A stretch of 34,709 nt of DNA from Candidatus Fimousia stercorigallinarum (lineage in GTDB: Bacteria > Bacillota > Clostridia > Lachnospirales > Lachnospiraceae): positions 1 to 34,709 of the forward strand of contig DVKZ01000101.1 in the NCBI GenBank assembly GCA_018715775.1. Reading direction: 5' to 3'. A program made the position numbers and the translations under genes. The notes beneath the pieces are model-generated. The model worked only from the letters and a program-made list of their open reading frames with translations, was not told the DNA's origin and did no database searches. Below are positions 34,272 to 34,709 of the stretch, one piece after another. Within the stretch, counting starts at the first letter, position 1. The number at the start of each line of letters is the position of its first letter.

Positions 34272-34550
34272 GGTGTAGGCGAGGGCGCCCGTCTACGGGA
34301 GAAACTAAACTTTTGACTTTTTCTGGGGTAGGCATGGGCGCCCATCTACGGGTGAAATGAAACTTTTGACTTTTTCTGGGGTAGGCATGGGCGCCCATCT
34401 ACGGGTAAAATGAAACTTTTGATTTTTTCTGGGGTAGGCATGGGCGCCCGTCTACGGGAGAAATGAAACTTTTGGCTTTTTCTGGGGTAGGCATGGGCGC
34501 CCATCTACGGGTGAAATGAAACTTTTGACTTTTTCTGGGGTAGGCATGGG
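34272..34550. repeat. 53-bp tandem repeat array, five units plus a partial sixth
   Basis: Units start at 34272, 34325, 34378, 34431 and 34484, exactly 53 bp apart; a sixth from 34537 breaks off after GGGGTAGGCATGGG. Each unit has GGGGTAGG, a GC-rich palindrome (ATGGGCGCCCAT in units 2, 3 and 5), CTACGGG and then an AT-rich AAACTTTTGACTTTTTCT stretch. There are no spacers, so it is not CRISPR. The GC content is unlike its surroundings. Function unknown; it lies between the convergent ends of the mannosidase gene and a possible gene to the right. Confidence 0.95.
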
Positions 34551-34630
34551 ATCCAGTATCGGATGAACCGTTCGATCCAGGTGGAAGGTTAAAATATAGA
34601 AAAAACAAATATCTTTATTAAAGTACGCAA

Positions 34631-34676
34631 AAAAACGGAAGTAAGCCACAGTACAGATGAGATTACTTCCGTTTTT
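34631..34676. terminator. Bidirectional terminator
   Basis: AAAACGGAAGTAA and TTACTTCCGTTTT form a perfect 13-bp stem with an 18-base loop, flanked by A and T runs on both sides. It could serve the mannosidase transcript and a gene arriving from the right. Confidence 0.85.
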
Positions 34677-34680
34677 CCCT

Positions 34681-34709
34681 TTAGATTAAGCGAGGGAGTC
34701 GCTTTATCA
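34681..34709 (-). other. Possible C-terminal end of a minus-strand gene
   Basis: A minus-strand frame reads IKRLPRLI and a TAA at 34681-34683, just before the terminator. The position fits a gene end, but eight codons are too few to be sure. Confidence 0.2.

Noticed and set aside
34272-34550. CRISPR array
   Set aside because: Units are contiguous 53-bp direct repeats without unique spacers, and no cas genes are near.
34399-34649. Minus-strand ORFs of 69 and 65 residues in the repeat array
   Set aside because: They only read the 53-bp repeat through shifting frames, one also crosses the terminator hairpin, and neither has a ribosome binding site.

Overview
The window looks like chromosome of a spore-forming, anaerobic, butyrate-producing Firmicute, most likely a gut Lachnospiraceae. 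The grounds are moderate AT content, strong AGGAGG-type ribosome binding sites, a complete acetyl-CoA to butyryl-CoA operon in the order thl-crt-hbd-bcd-etfB-etfA, a SpoIID homologue, a Firmicute-type 6S RNA, a YcbB-type response regulator and a GH38 alpha-mannosidase. I see no phage, plasmid, IS element or CRISPR array. Most of the window is ordinary core metabolism, and nearly every gene is on the minus strand.

Layout. 1-3618 (-): a very large secreted protein with a transglutaminase-like domain and Cys-pair repeats. It is absent from the ORF track because it runs off the left edge. 3930-9974 (-): the butyrate operon, with a consensus promoter, a Rex-like site over the -10 and a 16-bp palindrome just downstream. 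10404-14996 (-): a metallophosphoesterase-scpA-scpB-ilvB-ilvN operon that joins chromosome segregation to branched-chain amino acid synthesis. 15101-17719 (-): spoIID and a D,D-carboxypeptidase. 17720-18455: a decayed AraC regulator and the 6S RNA gene. 18456-19016 (-): a DUF5662-like protein. 19164-25202 (-): glutamate synthase gltB-gltD. 25527-27888 (-): queD-queE-folE-queC for preQ0 synthesis, behind a preQ1-I riboswitch with a terminator/antiterminator. 28057-28932 (-): an orphan YcbB/GlnL-like response regulator. 29093-30787 (-): a Na+/phosphate cotransporter with a PhoU-like tail. 31053-34142 (+): the GH38 alpha-mannosidase, the only intact plus-strand gene. 34143-34709: a short orphan coding tail, a 53-bp tandem repeat array (five units plus a partial one), a strong bidirectional terminator and perhaps the end of another minus-strand gene.

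How it works together. The thl operon makes butyryl-CoA from acetyl-CoA and regenerates NAD+; the terminal CoA-transferase or kinase is not here. GltBD assimilates nitrogen into glutamate and IlvBN starts Val/Leu/Ile synthesis. The que genes make the precursor of the tRNA base queuosine and appear to be shut off by the end product preQ1. SpoIID and the carboxypeptidase act on peptidoglycan, probably in sporulation.

The least explained parts are the 53-bp array, the operator-like palindromes before thl, the Cys-rich insert in IlvB and the large surface protein. I do not see a clear new multi-gene defence or mobile system. All assignments come from reading the sequence by eye; no database search was run.
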